Part shown: positions 8,523 to 16,993 of the stretch, piece by piece | Position numbering within the stretch: position 1 is the first letter of the stretch | Layout: every line of letters begins with the position of its first letter | Source: Mucilaginibacter sp. SG564 | GTDB lineage: Bacteria; Bacteroidota; Bacteroidia; Sphingobacteriales; Sphingobacteriaceae | Assembly: GCF_013149275.1 (NCBI RefSeq) | Contig: NZ_JABGNA010000009.1 | Location: 100,753 to 164,752 of the forward strand | Reading direction: 5' to 3' | Length of the DNA: 64,000 nt | The notes under the pieces: model-generated | Told to the model about the DNA's origin: nothing | The model's database searches: none | The model's input: only the letters and a program-made list of their open reading frames with translations | Translations under genes and position numbers: made by a program

Positions 8523-9413
8523 ATGCTATCACTCAAAGTAAGCGAGCTTTCCATTTTTCAATTGCAAAATTATTTGAACCATGCCGTAGCGCCGCGCCCG
8601 ATCTGTTTAGCCAGTACGGTGGATAAGGATGGTAATATTAACCTGAGTCCCTTTAGTTTTTTTAACGTATTCAGTACCAATCCGCCGGTTTGTATATTTT
8701 CACCATCGCGTAGTGTGCGGGATAATATTACCAAACATACGCTGCAAAACATTTTAGAGGTTCAGGAATGTGTGATCAATATTGTTGATTACGAGATGGT
8801 ACAGCAGGTTTCCCTCTCCAGCGTTATGTACCCAAAAGGGGTAAACGAATTCATCAAATCGGGGCTAACCCCTGTAGCATCTGAACTGGTTAAACCACCC
8901 CGCGTAGCTGAGGCCCCAGTGCAACTGGAATGTGTAGTGAACCAGGTGATCTCGCTTGGCGATACTCCGGGTGCCGGCAACCTGATCCTGGCCGAGATCA
9001 AGATCATCCATATCAAAGACCATGTTTTGGATGCCGAAGGTAAAATCGACCAGGCTAAAATGGACCTGGTAGCTCGCTTGGGCGGCGACTGGTATTGCCG
9101 CGTTACCGAGGATAACCTGTTTAAGGTAGCCAAGCCCAATGCTAAAATAGGTATAGGTGTGGATAGCCTACCGCATGCCATACGCAACTCTCGGGTACTT
9201 ACCGGCAACAACCTGGGGCAACTGGGTAACCTGGAGACCCTGCCCGCCGATGATGCCATTGAACTATACAAACAAGACCCCGCTATCAAAGAACTATTAG
9301 ACGCCACCATAGGCGACAGCCAAACCCGCGAACTTCAGCTACATCTGAAAGCCAAACAACTCCTGGACGAGGACAGGGTAGAAGAGGCCCTGATGGTGCT
9401 GCTGATCGATTAA
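8523..9413 (+). CDS. flavin reductase-like FMN-binding protein
   Basis: The 296-residue protein has a flavin reductase-like (DIM6/NTAB) split-barrel domain over about residues 20-185, with VAPRPICLASTVDKDGNINLSPFSFFNVFS and NPPVCIFSPSR-type motifs, then a C-terminal helical extension. Such proteins bind FMN and reduce it or act on flavin-linked substrates. It is 11 bases downstream of the fumarylacetoacetase-like gene, and this pair is common in Bacteroidota tyrosine clusters as far as I recall. The exact step it serves is unknown. Confidence 0.85.
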   Translation: MLSLKVSELSIFQLQNYLNHAVAPRPICLASTVDKDGNINLSPFSFFNVFSTNPPVCIFSPSRSVRDNITKHTLQNILEVQECVINIVDYEMVQQVSLSSVMYPKGVNEFIKSGLTPVASELVKPPRVAEAPVQLECVVNQVISLGDTPGAGNLILAEIKIIHIKDHVLDAEGKIDQAKMDLVARLGGDWYCRVTEDNLFKVAKPNAKIGIGVDSLPHAIRNSRVLTGNNLGQLGNLETLPADDAIELYKQDPAIKELLDATIGDSQTRELQLHLKAKQLLDEDRVEEALMVLLID

Positions 9414-9656
9414 AATTCCGGATTTTAACATTTCCCAGCTCCTAAAACTTTTTAAACCTTAAATTTTAACACTTTTCTTGCCAAAAACGGCATAAAACTG
9501 ATCCGAAAACATTCAAAAAATGTCGATTTTAGCACTTTTTAACAAATTTTAAGGGGTTTTGATGCGTTTTTAAAACTTTAAAAAGTATTAATTTATTGAT
9601 GGTCAAATAAAACATACCAAACGGTCGGTTTTGGGGTCTTGTTTGGGTTTTAACAA
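9414..9656. other. AT-rich spacer with TTTTAAC words, possible long 3' UTR or small RNA
   Basis: No open frame is credible. The 243 bases hold repeated TTTTAAC and ACTTTTTAA-like words and end directly in a strong terminator at 9659-9692, so they are probably transcribed as a long 3' end or a separate small RNA. Confidence 0.4.
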
Positions 9657-9693
9657 AACAGCCCGGCTTCCTGATAAAAGGAAGCCGGGCTGT
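9657..9693 (+). terminator. hairpin terminator
   Basis: CAGCCCGGCTTCC and GGAAGCCGGGCTG form a 13-base perfect stem with an 8-base loop. It should end the hydrolase/flavin reductase transcript. Confidence 0.8.
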
Positions 9694-9750
9694 TGATTGA
9701 TATAAATATACGAAAAATTGGGGGGAATATAAAATGCGTTAAAATCAAGT

Positions 9751-9840
9751 TGTCATCTCGAACGAGGTACGAGGAGAGATCTTATACACGGGATAAGCCA
9801 ACTGTACAAGATTTCTCCTCGTCCTCGTTCGAAATGACAT
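9751..9840. repeat. REP-like palindrome, GTCATCTCGAACGAGG type
   Basis: Starts TGTCATCTCGAACGAGG and ends CCTCGTTCGAAATGACA with GGAGAGATCT/AGATTTCTCC inside. A half copy in the same style lies at 56007-56036. It sits between the terminator at 9657 and the LytT gene. Confidence 0.85.
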
Positions 9841-9909
9841 TGTGGGAGACGAGATACAAAAAAAGAGACGCATGTAATGCGTCTCTACAATATTCTTTTC
9901 AATACTGTT

Positions 9910-10656
9910 TTATATGCCCAGCACTTGTTTCAGCTTTACGTAGCCGGTTTTGCTTACGGGTATTTTGGCGCCCGACTTGAGGATGGCCAGGTGAGCGTCT
10001 TTTTCATATGGATCTATACGGGTGATCTGTTGTATAGCAATGATGTAGGAGCGGTGTACGCGCACAAACTGGCGGGCATCCAGCGTTTTTTCAAAAAAGT
10101 TCATCGTTTTGTTTTTCAGGTACGATCCTTCTTTGGTAAATACGCTTACATAGTCGTCATCGGCTTGCAGATATTCTACATCGGCAACCGGGATAATTTT
10201 TACTTTGGTGCCTGTTTTTACCACAATGCGCTCGTTTTGTCCTGGCGATTGCGAAGCGGCGGTTTCAAGCAGTTCTTCGGTTTGCTTGGGTACTTGCTTT
10301 TCCGGAGCCGTTGCCAGGAATTTTTCGACGGCCTTGTTAAAACGGTCTTTATTAAAGGGTTTCAACAGGTAATCTACGGCGTGGGCCTCAAAAGCTTTAA
10401 TGGCGTACTCGTCAAAAGCGGTAGTAAATATTACAGCGGGCTGTTGCTCTACCAATTCCAGCATTTCAAAGCCATTTATTTTAGGCATCTGCACATCCAG
10501 GAAGATCAGATCGGGCTGATGCTGCTGTATGGCTTTTAATCCTTCAAAGCCATCGCCGCATTCCTGTATCAGTTCAATTTCACTAAAGTTTTGCAGATAT
10601 TCCTTTACAACCATTCGTGCTAAAGGTTCATCATCAATAATTAAGGCTCGCCTCAT
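9910..10656 (-). CDS. LytTR-family response regulator
   Basis: The 248-residue protein has a receiver domain (about 1-120; DD at 8-9, phosphoacceptor D54 in LIFLDVQMP, K near 104 in LLKPFN) and a C-terminal LytTR DNA-binding domain (about 140-245; YLQADDDYVSVFTKEG and FVRVHRSYII). It overlaps the upstream sensor gene by 4 bases (ATGA), so the two are translated as a pair. LytTR regulators in Bacteroidota often control nearby membrane or transport genes; the target is not evident here. Confidence 0.95.
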   Translation of the reverse strand: MRRALIIDDEPLARMVVKEYLQNFSEIELIQECGDGFEGLKAIQQHQPDLIFLDVQMPKINGFEMLELVEQQPAVIFTTAFDEYAIKAFEAHAVDYLLKPFNKDRFNKAVEKFLATAPEKQVPKQTEELLETAASQSPGQNERIVVKTGTKVKIIPVADVEYLQADDDYVSVFTKEGSYLKNKTMNFFEKTLDARQFVRVHRSYIIAIQQITRIDPYEKDAHLAILKSGAKIPVSKTGYVKLKQVLGI

Positions 10657-11687
10657 AACTGTGGTATTTTTATAATGGTTGTAAATATATTATCATTTCC
10701 ATGAGTTTCCATCAAATCGTTACGGGCAAAAAGCAAATAAAGCCGGCGTTGTACCCCGCGTAAACCAAAACCGGTGCCTTTTTGCGGGCGCGAGGTTTGT
10801 GGATCGTACGGGTTTTGCACCATCAGTACCAAATAATTATCCTCCATTTCGCTGCGGATGCTTACGGTTACTTCGCCAACGGTATCATATAAGCCAAATT
10901 TTATGGCATTCTCTACCAGGGGTTGCAGCAGCATGGAGGGCATCACGGCGGTGCCGCATTTATCATCGCAGCTTATTTCGGTTTGCAGTCGGTGCCCAAA
11001 ACGTACCTTTTCAATCTCAAGGTACAGGTTCAGGTGTGCCAGTTCTTCGCTCAGGGGAACCTGTTGCTGATCGTCCTTTTTAAGCGTTCCCCGTAAAAAA
11101 TCAGATAGTTGGTGTATCATCTTGCGGGCCTCATCGGGTTTAAAACCGATAAGCGCGTTGATGGAGTTTAAGCTATTGAACAAAAAGTGAGGCTGCAATT
11201 GCTGCCGCAGATTATACAATTCGGCATCACGGGCCAGTTGTTCGGCCTCGGTTTTGCGTTTCATGGTTTCTTTCTGGTCCAGCTGCGAATACCAAAGCAA
11301 GCTGATCATGGCCATCCAGCCGATAGCCAGGAAGTTGGTAAAAAAGCGAATGGTTAAGGATTGCTGTACAAAATTCACAAACACCTTATCGGTATTGATG
11401 AGCGGCAGCAGGTATCGGCAGCCCACGGTACAGATACCGGCCAATGCCACACACCAGATAAACAGGTTAATGTAACTGCCCTTACCAGGCTGATAGTAAC
11501 GCAGGTTGTTGTTGATGAGCCAGCAGGCCCCCGAAAGCAATATGGCGCTCAGGAACCCGTCGGCCGAGGCCGTGAACCAATAAAAGCCAAAGCTATGTAT
11601 AATATAAGTTTGCAGGCCACCCCAAACCAGCCCGCAAACGATAAATGCGCCGTATAATTTTGAAGCTGAGATAGACGGTATTGCCAA
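10653..11687 (-). CDS. LytS-type membrane sensor histidine kinase
   Basis: The 344-residue kinase has four or so membrane helices in residues 10-135 and a His_kinase (PF06580) domain. The phosphorylated histidine should be H167 in LQPHFLFNSLNSINAL. An HATPase domain follows (LLQPLVENAIKFGL as N box; GTGFGLRGVQRRL as G box). No extracellular sensory domain is seen, so the signal is probably membrane-borne. It is the partner of the response regulator that it overlaps. Confidence 0.95.
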   Translation of the reverse strand: MAIPSISASKLYGAFIVCGLVWGGLQTYIIHSFGFYWFTASADGFLSAILLSGACWLINNNLRYYQPGKGSYINLFIWCVALAGICTVGCRYLLPLINTDKVFVNFVQQSLTIRFFTNFLAIGWMAMISLLWYSQLDQKETMKRKTEAEQLARDAELYNLRQQLQPHFLFNSLNSINALIGFKPDEARKMIHQLSDFLRGTLKKDDQQQVPLSEELAHLNLYLEIEKVRFGHRLQTEISCDDKCGTAVMPSMLLQPLVENAIKFGLYDTVGEVTVSIRSEMEDNYLVLMVQNPYDPQTSRPQKGTGFGLRGVQRRLYLLFARNDLMETHGNDNIFTTIIKIPQL

Positions 11688-11704
11688 AACTTATATTTTT
11701 TTAA

Positions 11705-11858
11705 ATGGAGAATCAAGAATCAAGAGACAAGAATCAAGACCGGAAAACGTGGACAAAACCCATATAAAATGTGTGCTTTGTATTCCTGCTTCGATTCTTT
11801 TAACCATATTTTCAATGTGTTTTTCTTGATTCCTGACTCTTACTTTCTTGATTCTTTT
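11705..11858. repeat. short-word repeat, AATCAAGA type, inverted pair
   Basis: The left arm (11705-11738) repeats AGAATCAAG three times; the right arm (11826-11857) carries the complement words CTTGATTC and CTTGATTCTT. The arms are imperfect. It fills the spacer between the LytS gene and the DUF4288 gene. Confidence 0.75.
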
Positions 11859-11860
11859 GC

Positions 11861-12196
11861 TTAGTTTCTCACACCTAATAAGGCCGATTTGTGGTGTGCC
11901 CAGGCAATGTACAGGTCGGCATCGGGTGTTTCATGTATATTATAGTACAGTTCGGCGCCATCGGTAAGTTCGCCTATCTGGTTTAATTCGGCCACATCAA
12001 TAAACTGCCATTTAACGGTTTGTTTTTCGATGTTTTTAAAACTATCCTGATTGGCATGACCAATTTTGTTTGCTTTTTCAAAGGCGCTCAGTTGGTTATC
12101 GGCATTGATGAGGCGTAACTGCTCATCAAACTGTGCCTGGTGATCGCCATTGCCGCTGATCACCCTGAAAACTAATTTTGCTACGTACCAGTTCAT
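11861..12196 (-). CDS. DUF4288 domain protein
   Basis: The 111-residue protein begins MNWYVAKLVFRVISG and has FDEQLRLINADN and KANKIGHANQD, which are typical of DUF4288. The domain has no known function. It is soluble and has no signal. Upstream, a perfect 28-base inverted repeat (12215-12302) lies between it and the LiaF-like gene, and an AATCAAGA repeat follows its stop, so the gene is boxed in by repeats. Confidence 0.85.
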   Translation of the reverse strand: MNWYVAKLVFRVISGNGDHQAQFDEQLRLINADNQLSAFEKANKIGHANQDSFKNIEKQTVKWQFIDVAELNQIGELTDGAELYYNIHETPDADLYIAWAHHKSALLGVRN

Positions 12197-12214
12197 TATG
12201 TTTGTTTTTTTAGA

Positions 12215-12302
12215 AGTATCAAGTAGTTAGTATCAAGTATCAAGATTTTTGGTATCAAAACTCAGATTTTGTCGTGATACTTGATACTAACTACTTGATA
12301 CT
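12215..12302. repeat. TATCAAG inverted repeat, copy 1
   Basis: Arms 12215-12242 and 12275-12302 are perfect 28-base reverse complements built of the word AGTATCAAG; the 32-base loop starts AGATTTTT and ends TTTTGTCG. It differs from copies 2-4 by GTAGTTAG (matched by CTAACTAC) where they have GTAGCTAG (matched by CTAGCTAC). Confidence 0.95.
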
Positions 12303-12308
12303 AAATCA

Positions 12309-13160
12309 TCAATAGCTGCGTATATCAACCCCGGCAAAAATGGAGGTTCCTTTAAGTACCAGTATTTTATCGTTATTGGGCGATGCGGTGCTGCGGATGC
12401 GTTTATCGTCGACCCCGGCAAAAACGGCTGCCAGGTCTGATACCACCTGCCAGTTGGATGGCACAATGATCTTGGTGCCGCCAAATACCTGGGTAATATC
12501 TATATAAACACGGCCGCTGATGTCGGCTTGGGTAAAGTCAAGTTCGGCACCGCCAAAAATGTTCACTATTTCGCCGCCTTTAAAGTTTTTGGATAGGATG
12601 GTTTTGTTAACCCCACCAAAAATAGAAACCGCATCCAGGTAGTCGTCGCCATTATGGTAGCCAAAAGGTGGGTTGTTAGGATCCTTGGGTGGTACATCAT
12701 CACCATCTTTTATGGCGTAATCGGCTGCTTCGGGGTCATTTTTACCAAAATCAAAATTGGCAGCTTGTTTACTCCATTTACCATCTTGTTTACTCCATTT
12801 GCCATCCTTGGTGTTTCGTTCCCATTCATTATGCCTGCCGCGCCTTAAAATAAGCCAAATACCAAAACCGATGATGGCTATGGGCCAAACTATGCGGTCG
12901 GCATTGCCAATGTTGTCATTTAACAAAAAGATGATGCCTAAAATGATCATGATACTCCAAGAGGCTTTCCTGAAGTTATGTTTAGCTCCAAAATAAAGGC
13001 CGCATGCTATAATCCACATAGGCCAGCTGAATATCCAATCGGGAATTAAAAAATCGGCAAATTGCCTTAGGAGCAGCACCCCTCCTACGGCAAGTAGTAT
13101 AACCCCAGCCATCGCTTTTCCTTTATTGGGGTTGGTTGTATGTTCTATATCGTTGTTCAT
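12309..13160 (-). CDS. LiaF-like membrane protein
   Basis: ATG at 13160 (MNNDIEHT) is preferred over 13214 because the paralogue at 14052 starts the same way (MNNDIE). The 283-residue product has about four membrane helices (residues 15-110: GVILLAVGGVLLL, FSWPMWIIACGLYFG, SIMIILGIIFLL, IVWPIAIIGFGIWLI), a polar linker with a repeated KWSKQ, and a C-terminal cell-wall-active-antibiotics (LiaF-type) beta domain with VSIFGGVNK, IFGGAELDFTQA, and VFGGTKIIVP. LiaF homologues restrain envelope-stress sensors. No LiaS/LiaR pair is adjacent except the LytS/LytT pair 1.5 kb away. Confidence 0.9.
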   Translation of the reverse strand: MNNDIEHTTNPNKGKAMAGVILLAVGGVLLLRQFADFLIPDWIFSWPMWIIACGLYFGAKHNFRKASWSIMIILGIIFLLNDNIGNADRIVWPIAIIGFGIWLILRRGRHNEWERNTKDGKWSKQDGKWSKQAANFDFGKNDPEAADYAIKDGDDVPPKDPNNPPFGYHNGDDYLDAVSIFGGVNKTILSKNFKGGEIVNIFGGAELDFTQADISGRVYIDITQVFGGTKIIVPSNWQVVSDLAAVFAGVDDKRIRSTASPNNDKILVLKGTSIFAGVDIRSY

Positions 13161-13288
13161 TTGTGTGCAAATTAAATCGTATCCAAAACTAAGGTAACAT
13201 AATACATGTGCCAAACAAAAACTGGCGATATATTTAAAGAAATCGGTAGAGGTGGATGTTTTGTCGGTGAAAAAGTTGGCGGGCGATT

Positions 13289-13575
13289 AGTATCAGGTAG
13301 CTAGTATCAAGTATCAAGACTTTTAAGGGGGAATTTGGGCTCGTTAGCGATCATGGATGTTGGGAAAATTATGTGTTGTTGGGCAAGCTCCCCTCTTGAG
13401 AGGGGGCGCGTGGGATTGTGTAGTAGGAGGGGTGTGTTCTTAAAGCCGAAAAACACACCCCTCCACCCCTCTCAAGAGGGGAATCGCACAGGCCCCACAC
13501 TTTTTCGGTATTCCAATATCTGTGTTTGCGAGCAAGTGCAAGTGTCATGATACTTGATACTAGCTACCTGATACT
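13289..13575. repeat. TATCAAG inverted repeat, copy 2, with inserted CCCCTCTTGAGAGGGG palindromes
   Basis: Arms 13289-13316 and 13548-13575 are perfect 28-base complements with TCAGGTAGC matched by GCTACCTGA, a compensated change from copy 1. The 231-base loop holds two palindromes, 13390-13405 (CCCCTCTTGAGAGGGG) and 13466-13481 (CCCCTCTCAAGAGGGG), with GGAGGGGTGTG/CACACCCCTCC between them. This fills the spacer between the two LiaF-like genes; I see no gene in it. Confidence 0.92.
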
Positions 13576-13650
13576 AAACCCCACAACAAAAGGGAGTCCG
13601 CAAACCGGTACTCCCTCCTGAATTGAAACAAAACTATTAACTATGAAAAT

Positions 13651-14052
13651 TTAAACTTCTGGTTCGGTTGTTTTATCGAAATGCAAAGTGTCTTTGGGCT
13701 TTTCGAAATGAAATTCCTCTTTATGCTTGCGGGGTTTAAAGGCTACCCAGGCGCCAAATGCCATAATGCCTACCGGCCAGATAATGCGGTCGGAATCGGG
13801 TATGTTTTCGTTAAGCAAAAAGGCCACACCCACCAGGGTAATCAGGATCCATGATGTTTTACGGAAATTGTATTTGGCACCCATATATAAACCCCAGGCT
13901 ACTATCCACATGGGCCAGCTAAACAGCCAGTCGGGGAAAAGTACAAAGTCAAATTCTCTGATCAATAGTATACCGCCAATGATCAGTAAAATTACCCCTG
14001 CAGCAGTTTTGCTATTATTGGGGGTAATGGTAGTTTCTATATCGTTGTTCAT
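13651..14052 (-). CDS. LiaF transmembrane-domain protein, truncated paralogue
   Basis: The 133-residue protein is close to the first 110 residues of the LiaF-like gene next to it (GVILLIIGGILLI, FSWPMWIVAWGLYMGAKYNFRK, WPVGIMAFGAW) but lacks the C-terminal beta domain; it ends in a short acidic/basic tail. It has about four membrane helices. It is probably a tandem duplicate of the membrane half, or the full gene is an extension of it. It may act as a partner of the larger paralogue. Confidence 0.85.
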   Translation of the reverse strand: MNNDIETTITPNNSKTAAGVILLIIGGILLIREFDFVLFPDWLFSWPMWIVAWGLYMGAKYNFRKTSWILITLVGVAFLLNENIPDSDRIIWPVGIMAFGAWVAFKPRKHKEEFHFEKPKDTLHFDKTTEPEV

Positions 14053-14253
14053 CGCTTTAAGTATTAATATTATACCCTAAAGGTACGGCGGTATATAAAG
14101 CTGGGCAACGTAATATAGGTGAGATGGGAGGGTAATATCGGTAAAAGTATGGGTTTATCCGGTGAATGAAGAAGGGGTGAATTGAGAAGGGGGAGGCAAG
14201 ATATAAGAATCAAGAACCAAGAAAAGGCAGCGTGTTATTTGGATGACAAAATG

Positions 14254-14500
14254 GGTGGTATCGGCTCACCCGGCCATCGCTGCGCTTGGCCACCCTCTCT
14301 TCGCCTGCGGCGGAAAGAGGGGATTAGTCTGGTGAAAATTCTTTTGTCATCCTGAGGAACGAAGGATCTGTTATTGAACATGCCGAGCGCAGAATAGATG
14401 CTTCACTTCGTTCAGCATGACAAACTGTTTTATAAAGCCCCCTCTTTCCGCCGCAGGCGAAGAGAGGAGTGGGTGTCCAGCGAAGCACAGACGGGTAAGT
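14254..14500. repeat. nested palindromes, REP-like element inside a larger inverted repeat
   Basis: Outer arms: CCACCCTCTCTTCGCCTG region (14290-14322) pairs with the CAGGCGAAGAGAGGAGTGG region (14439-14472). Inside is a TGTCAT...ATGACA element (14345-14422) of the CCTGAGGAACGAAGGATC type. The 14053-14514 spacer otherwise holds AATCAAGA words near 14206-14225 and no gene. Confidence 0.88.
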
Positions 14501-14514
14501 AGAAACCGCTGGCC

Positions 14515-15576
14515 TTAAACCTCCGGTTCCTGCTGGCTAAGGCAATGGAAACTACCCAGCCCCCAGATAATATCGGTTGAATCGATGCCTATCACTTCAT
14601 GATCAGGGAAACATTGCTGCAATATATCGCAAGCCTTATCGTCATTTACCGAGCGGTAAGTTGGTACAATAACCGCTGAGTTGGCAATATAAAAATTAGC
14701 GTATGATGCCGGTAAACGGGTATCCTCGTAAATCACGGCTTCGGGCATAGGTAGCTCCACAATGTTAAGCTGTTTGCCGTTAAGCAGGCGCATTGTTTTC
14801 AGGCTCTCGAGGTTTTCCTGCAGCAGGTGATAGTTCTCGTCGTTTTTGTCTTCTTCTACCACGGTAACTACGGTGTCCTCGTTCACAAATCGGGTAATAT
14901 CATCAATATGACCATCGGTATCGTCGCCAACAATGCCATCGCCCAGCCACAAAATCTGCTCGGCGCCGTAGTAGTTGCGCAGGTAAGTTTCTATCTGATC
15001 CTGACTCAGCAGCGGGTTACGGTTTTTGTTGAGCAGGCAGGCCGTAGTGGTAAGGATAGTGCCTTTGCCATTAAAATCAACCGATCCTCCTTCCATCACA
15101 ATACCAGGGTTAAATACTGGTAACCCAAAGTGATTACCGATCTTGGTCGGAATTACATCGTCCAGATCAAAGGGCGGATATTTGCCACCCCAGGCGTTAT
15201 AACCCCAATCAACAATGGCTTTTTGTTTAGTTTCGGGATTGATGACAAATGCTGGTCCGTGGTCGCGGCACCAGGCGTCGTTAGTGCCAAAAGCAAAAAG
15301 CTCCACCCGGTTCATATCGACACCGGCATGCTGCAATTGAAAAACTACGGCGGCTTTCATCACCTCGTCAACCACATTGATGCGCACCAATTCGTTACGC
15401 GTCAGGATCTTGATAAACTCGATGTACGAGGGATAAATGGTATCAAGCTTACCCGGCCACGAAGCTTCCTTATGCGGCCAGCTTAACCAGGTGGCAGTAT
15501 GTTTGGCCCACTCAGCGGGAAAATGAAACCCTTGCGATGCGGGTGTTTGTATGGTTGAAATAGTTTTATAGTCCAT
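14515..15576 (-). CDS. aguA: agmatine deiminase
   Basis: The 353-residue enzyme of the peptidylarginine deiminase fold turns agmatine into N-carbamoylputrescine and ammonia. Signatures are TNDAWCRDHGPAFV, GGKYPPFDLDD, VMEGGSVDFNGKG, DDTDGHIDDITRF and the catalytic C345 in GLGSFHCLSQQEP. Length is ordinary. It acts in arginine-to-putrescine synthesis with the amidase gene at 16010, from which it is separated by a four-helix-bundle gene and word repeats. Its start codon (15574-15576) lies inside a TAGTCGATGG-type repeat. Confidence 0.95.
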   Translation of the reverse strand: MDYKTISTIQTPASQGFHFPAEWAKHTATWLSWPHKEASWPGKLDTIYPSYIEFIKILTRNELVRINVVDEVMKAAVVFQLQHAGVDMNRVELFAFGTNDAWCRDHGPAFVINPETKQKAIVDWGYNAWGGKYPPFDLDDVIPTKIGNHFGLPVFNPGIVMEGGSVDFNGKGTILTTTACLLNKNRNPLLSQDQIETYLRNYYGAEQILWLGDGIVGDDTDGHIDDITRFVNEDTVVTVVEEDKNDENYHLLQENLESLKTMRLLNGKQLNIVELPMPEAVIYEDTRLPASYANFYIANSAVIVPTYRSVNDDKACDILQQCFPDHEVIGIDSTDIIWGLGSFHCLSQQEPEV

Positions 15577-15600
15577 AGTCGATGGTCGATGGTCCGTAGT
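15571..15600. repeat. GTCGATGG short-word repeat, left flank of the S23 gene
   Basis: Words GTCCATAGTC, GATGGTC, GATGGTCC follow each other across the aguA start codon. A related block in opposite sense lies at 15978-16009, so the two flank the S23 gene. Confidence 0.75.
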
Positions 15601-15622
15601 AGGAATTTTACAATGTGTTTTT

Positions 15623-15961
15623 TTAAGCGGTAATCATTTTACATAACGATTGGTATTCGTCGTATAATCTATGAAAGTCCTCTTCTTTACTAATTTTTCT
15701 TCTCTTAGCAATAAAAAGACATGCTACAACTTCAATGGCTGATCTTAATGAATAACCTAAGAAGGTTTTGAAAACAGGATTTGTTTGTCCTGTGCAACCT
15801 TCTGCTATATTAAGCACCACAGAATCTGCAGCTCTCTTGATTTGTGAAGTCAGAATGAACAATTCTTCTTTTGGGAAACTACTTTTAGTTAAGCTATCGA
15901 TCTCATCAGTTAACTCTAATGCCTTTTGCCAAACCTGAAGATTCTCAAATTTAAATGCCAT
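15623..15961 (-). CDS. four-helix-bundle protein (23S rRNA-intervening-sequence type, S23)
   Basis: The 112-residue protein has the S23/bAvd pattern: FENLQVWQKALELTDEI, FPKEELFILTSQIKRAADSVVLNIAEG, GYSLRSAIEVVACLFIA. The family is known from 23S rRNA insertions and as Avd accessory proteins of diversity-generating retroelements; most free copies have no proven role. It is AT-rich compared with aguA and aguB on either side and is flanked by related word repeats in inverted sense (15571-15600 and 15978-16009). It sits between two genes of one pathway, which suggests insertion. No reverse transcriptase or rRNA is nearby. Confidence 0.9.
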   Translation of the reverse strand: MAFKFENLQVWQKALELTDEIDSLTKSSFPKEELFILTSQIKRAADSVVLNIAEGCTGQTNPVFKTFLGYSLRSAIEVVACLFIAKRRKISKEEDFHRLYDEYQSLCKMITA

Positions 15962-15977
15962 TCTTCTCTTTTTCTTA

Positions 15978-16009
15978 CCATGGTCTATGGACTAGCGACC
16001 ATGGACTAA
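15978..16009. repeat. GGTCTATGG short-word repeat, right flank of the S23 gene
   Basis: Words ATGGTCTATGG, GACTAGCGACC and ATGGACTA. It lies directly before the aguB stop codon (aguB is on the minus strand). Confidence 0.75.
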
Positions 16010-16879
16010 TTAATCCTCATCAAGTAAACGTTTTGTGATCGGTTGATATGAATCTATCCTCCGATCACGCAGGAATGGCCAGTGGCTGCGGTAATAATCA
16101 GATTTATCGAGATCAAGTTCCTGTACCACCACTTCTTCCTGGTCATGCGAAGTTTGGTGGATGATTGCGCCGAATGGATTGGCAAAGAACGATCCGCCCC
16201 AGAATTTTACGCCGGCTTCTTCGCCAACACGGTTCACGCTTACCACGTGTACGCCATTCGCTACTGCGTGCGAGCGCTGTATGGTTTGCCAGGCGTTGTA
16301 TTGCTCCACATTGGTGGCCTCATCCTGGGTGGTGGCCCAGCCAATAGCGGTTGGGTAAAATAAAATATCGGCACCCATTAAAGCGGTAATGCGGGCAGCT
16401 TCGGGATACCATTGATCCCAGCAGATGAGTACGCCTACTTTGCCGTATTTAGTTTTAAATACTTTGTAACCCAGATCGCCGGGGGTAAAGTAAAATTTTT
16501 CGTAAAAACCCGGATCGTCAGGAATATGCATTTTACGGTATTTGCCTAAGTAGCTGCCATCGGCATCCAGCACGGCGGTGGTATTGTGATAAACACCCTG
16601 CGCGCGTTTCTCAAACAGCGAGGCAATGATCACCACATTCAACTCGGCGGCTACTTTTTGCAGCTCGTCTGTTGATGGGCCAGGGATGCTTTCGGCCAGC
16701 TTAAAGTTGTCGTAATCCTCCACATCGCAAAAATAAAGCGAGGTGAAAAGTTCCTGTAAACAAACTATTTGCGCGCCTTTTGCAGCGGCTTCCCTTACCT
16801 TAACAATAGCCTTTTGCAGGTTCTGCTGTTTATCAGCAGTGCAGCTCATCTGTACCAGGCCAACTTTTACTTTACTCAT
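16010..16879 (-). CDS. aguB: N-carbamoylputrescine amidase (nitrilase family)
   Basis: ATG at 16879 (MSKVKVGLVQ) is preferred; the longer frame to 16933 runs into a word repeat. The 289-residue enzyme should turn N-carbamoylputrescine to putrescine, CO2 and ammonia. The nitrilase triad is E43 (LQELFTSLYF), K116 (YRKMHIPDD) and C153 (LICWDQWYPE). A TAnnTTTG match on the minus strand (TATTTTTG at about 16897-16904) lies about 20 bases before the ATG. Context with aguA supports the substrate over other nitrilases. Confidence 0.93.
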   Translation of the reverse strand: MSKVKVGLVQMSCTADKQQNLQKAIVKVREAAAKGAQIVCLQELFTSLYFCDVEDYDNFKLAESIPGPSTDELQKVAAELNVVIIASLFEKRAQGVYHNTTAVLDADGSYLGKYRKMHIPDDPGFYEKFYFTPGDLGYKVFKTKYGKVGVLICWDQWYPEAARITALMGADILFYPTAIGWATTQDEATNVEQYNAWQTIQRSHAVANGVHVVSVNRVGEEAGVKFWGGSFFANPFGAIIHQTSHDQEEVVVQELDLDKSDYYRSHWPFLRDRRIDSYQPITKRLLDED

Positions 16880-16965
16880 ACTCCTAAAATTTGCGCAAAA
16901 ATAACAATTGCTGTTTAAAGTATCGAGTATCAAGTATCAAGTATTGTGACTTAAATGTAAAATAG

Positions 16966-16987
16966 GGAGTAGTGAGTGGTGAGTACC
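16966..16987. repeat. TAGTGAGTGG short-word repeat
   Basis: GGAGTAGTGAG, TGGTGAG and TACC form a short block; the same words occur inside folC at 56589-56625. Confidence 0.6.
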
Positions 16988-16993
16988 GGAGTT

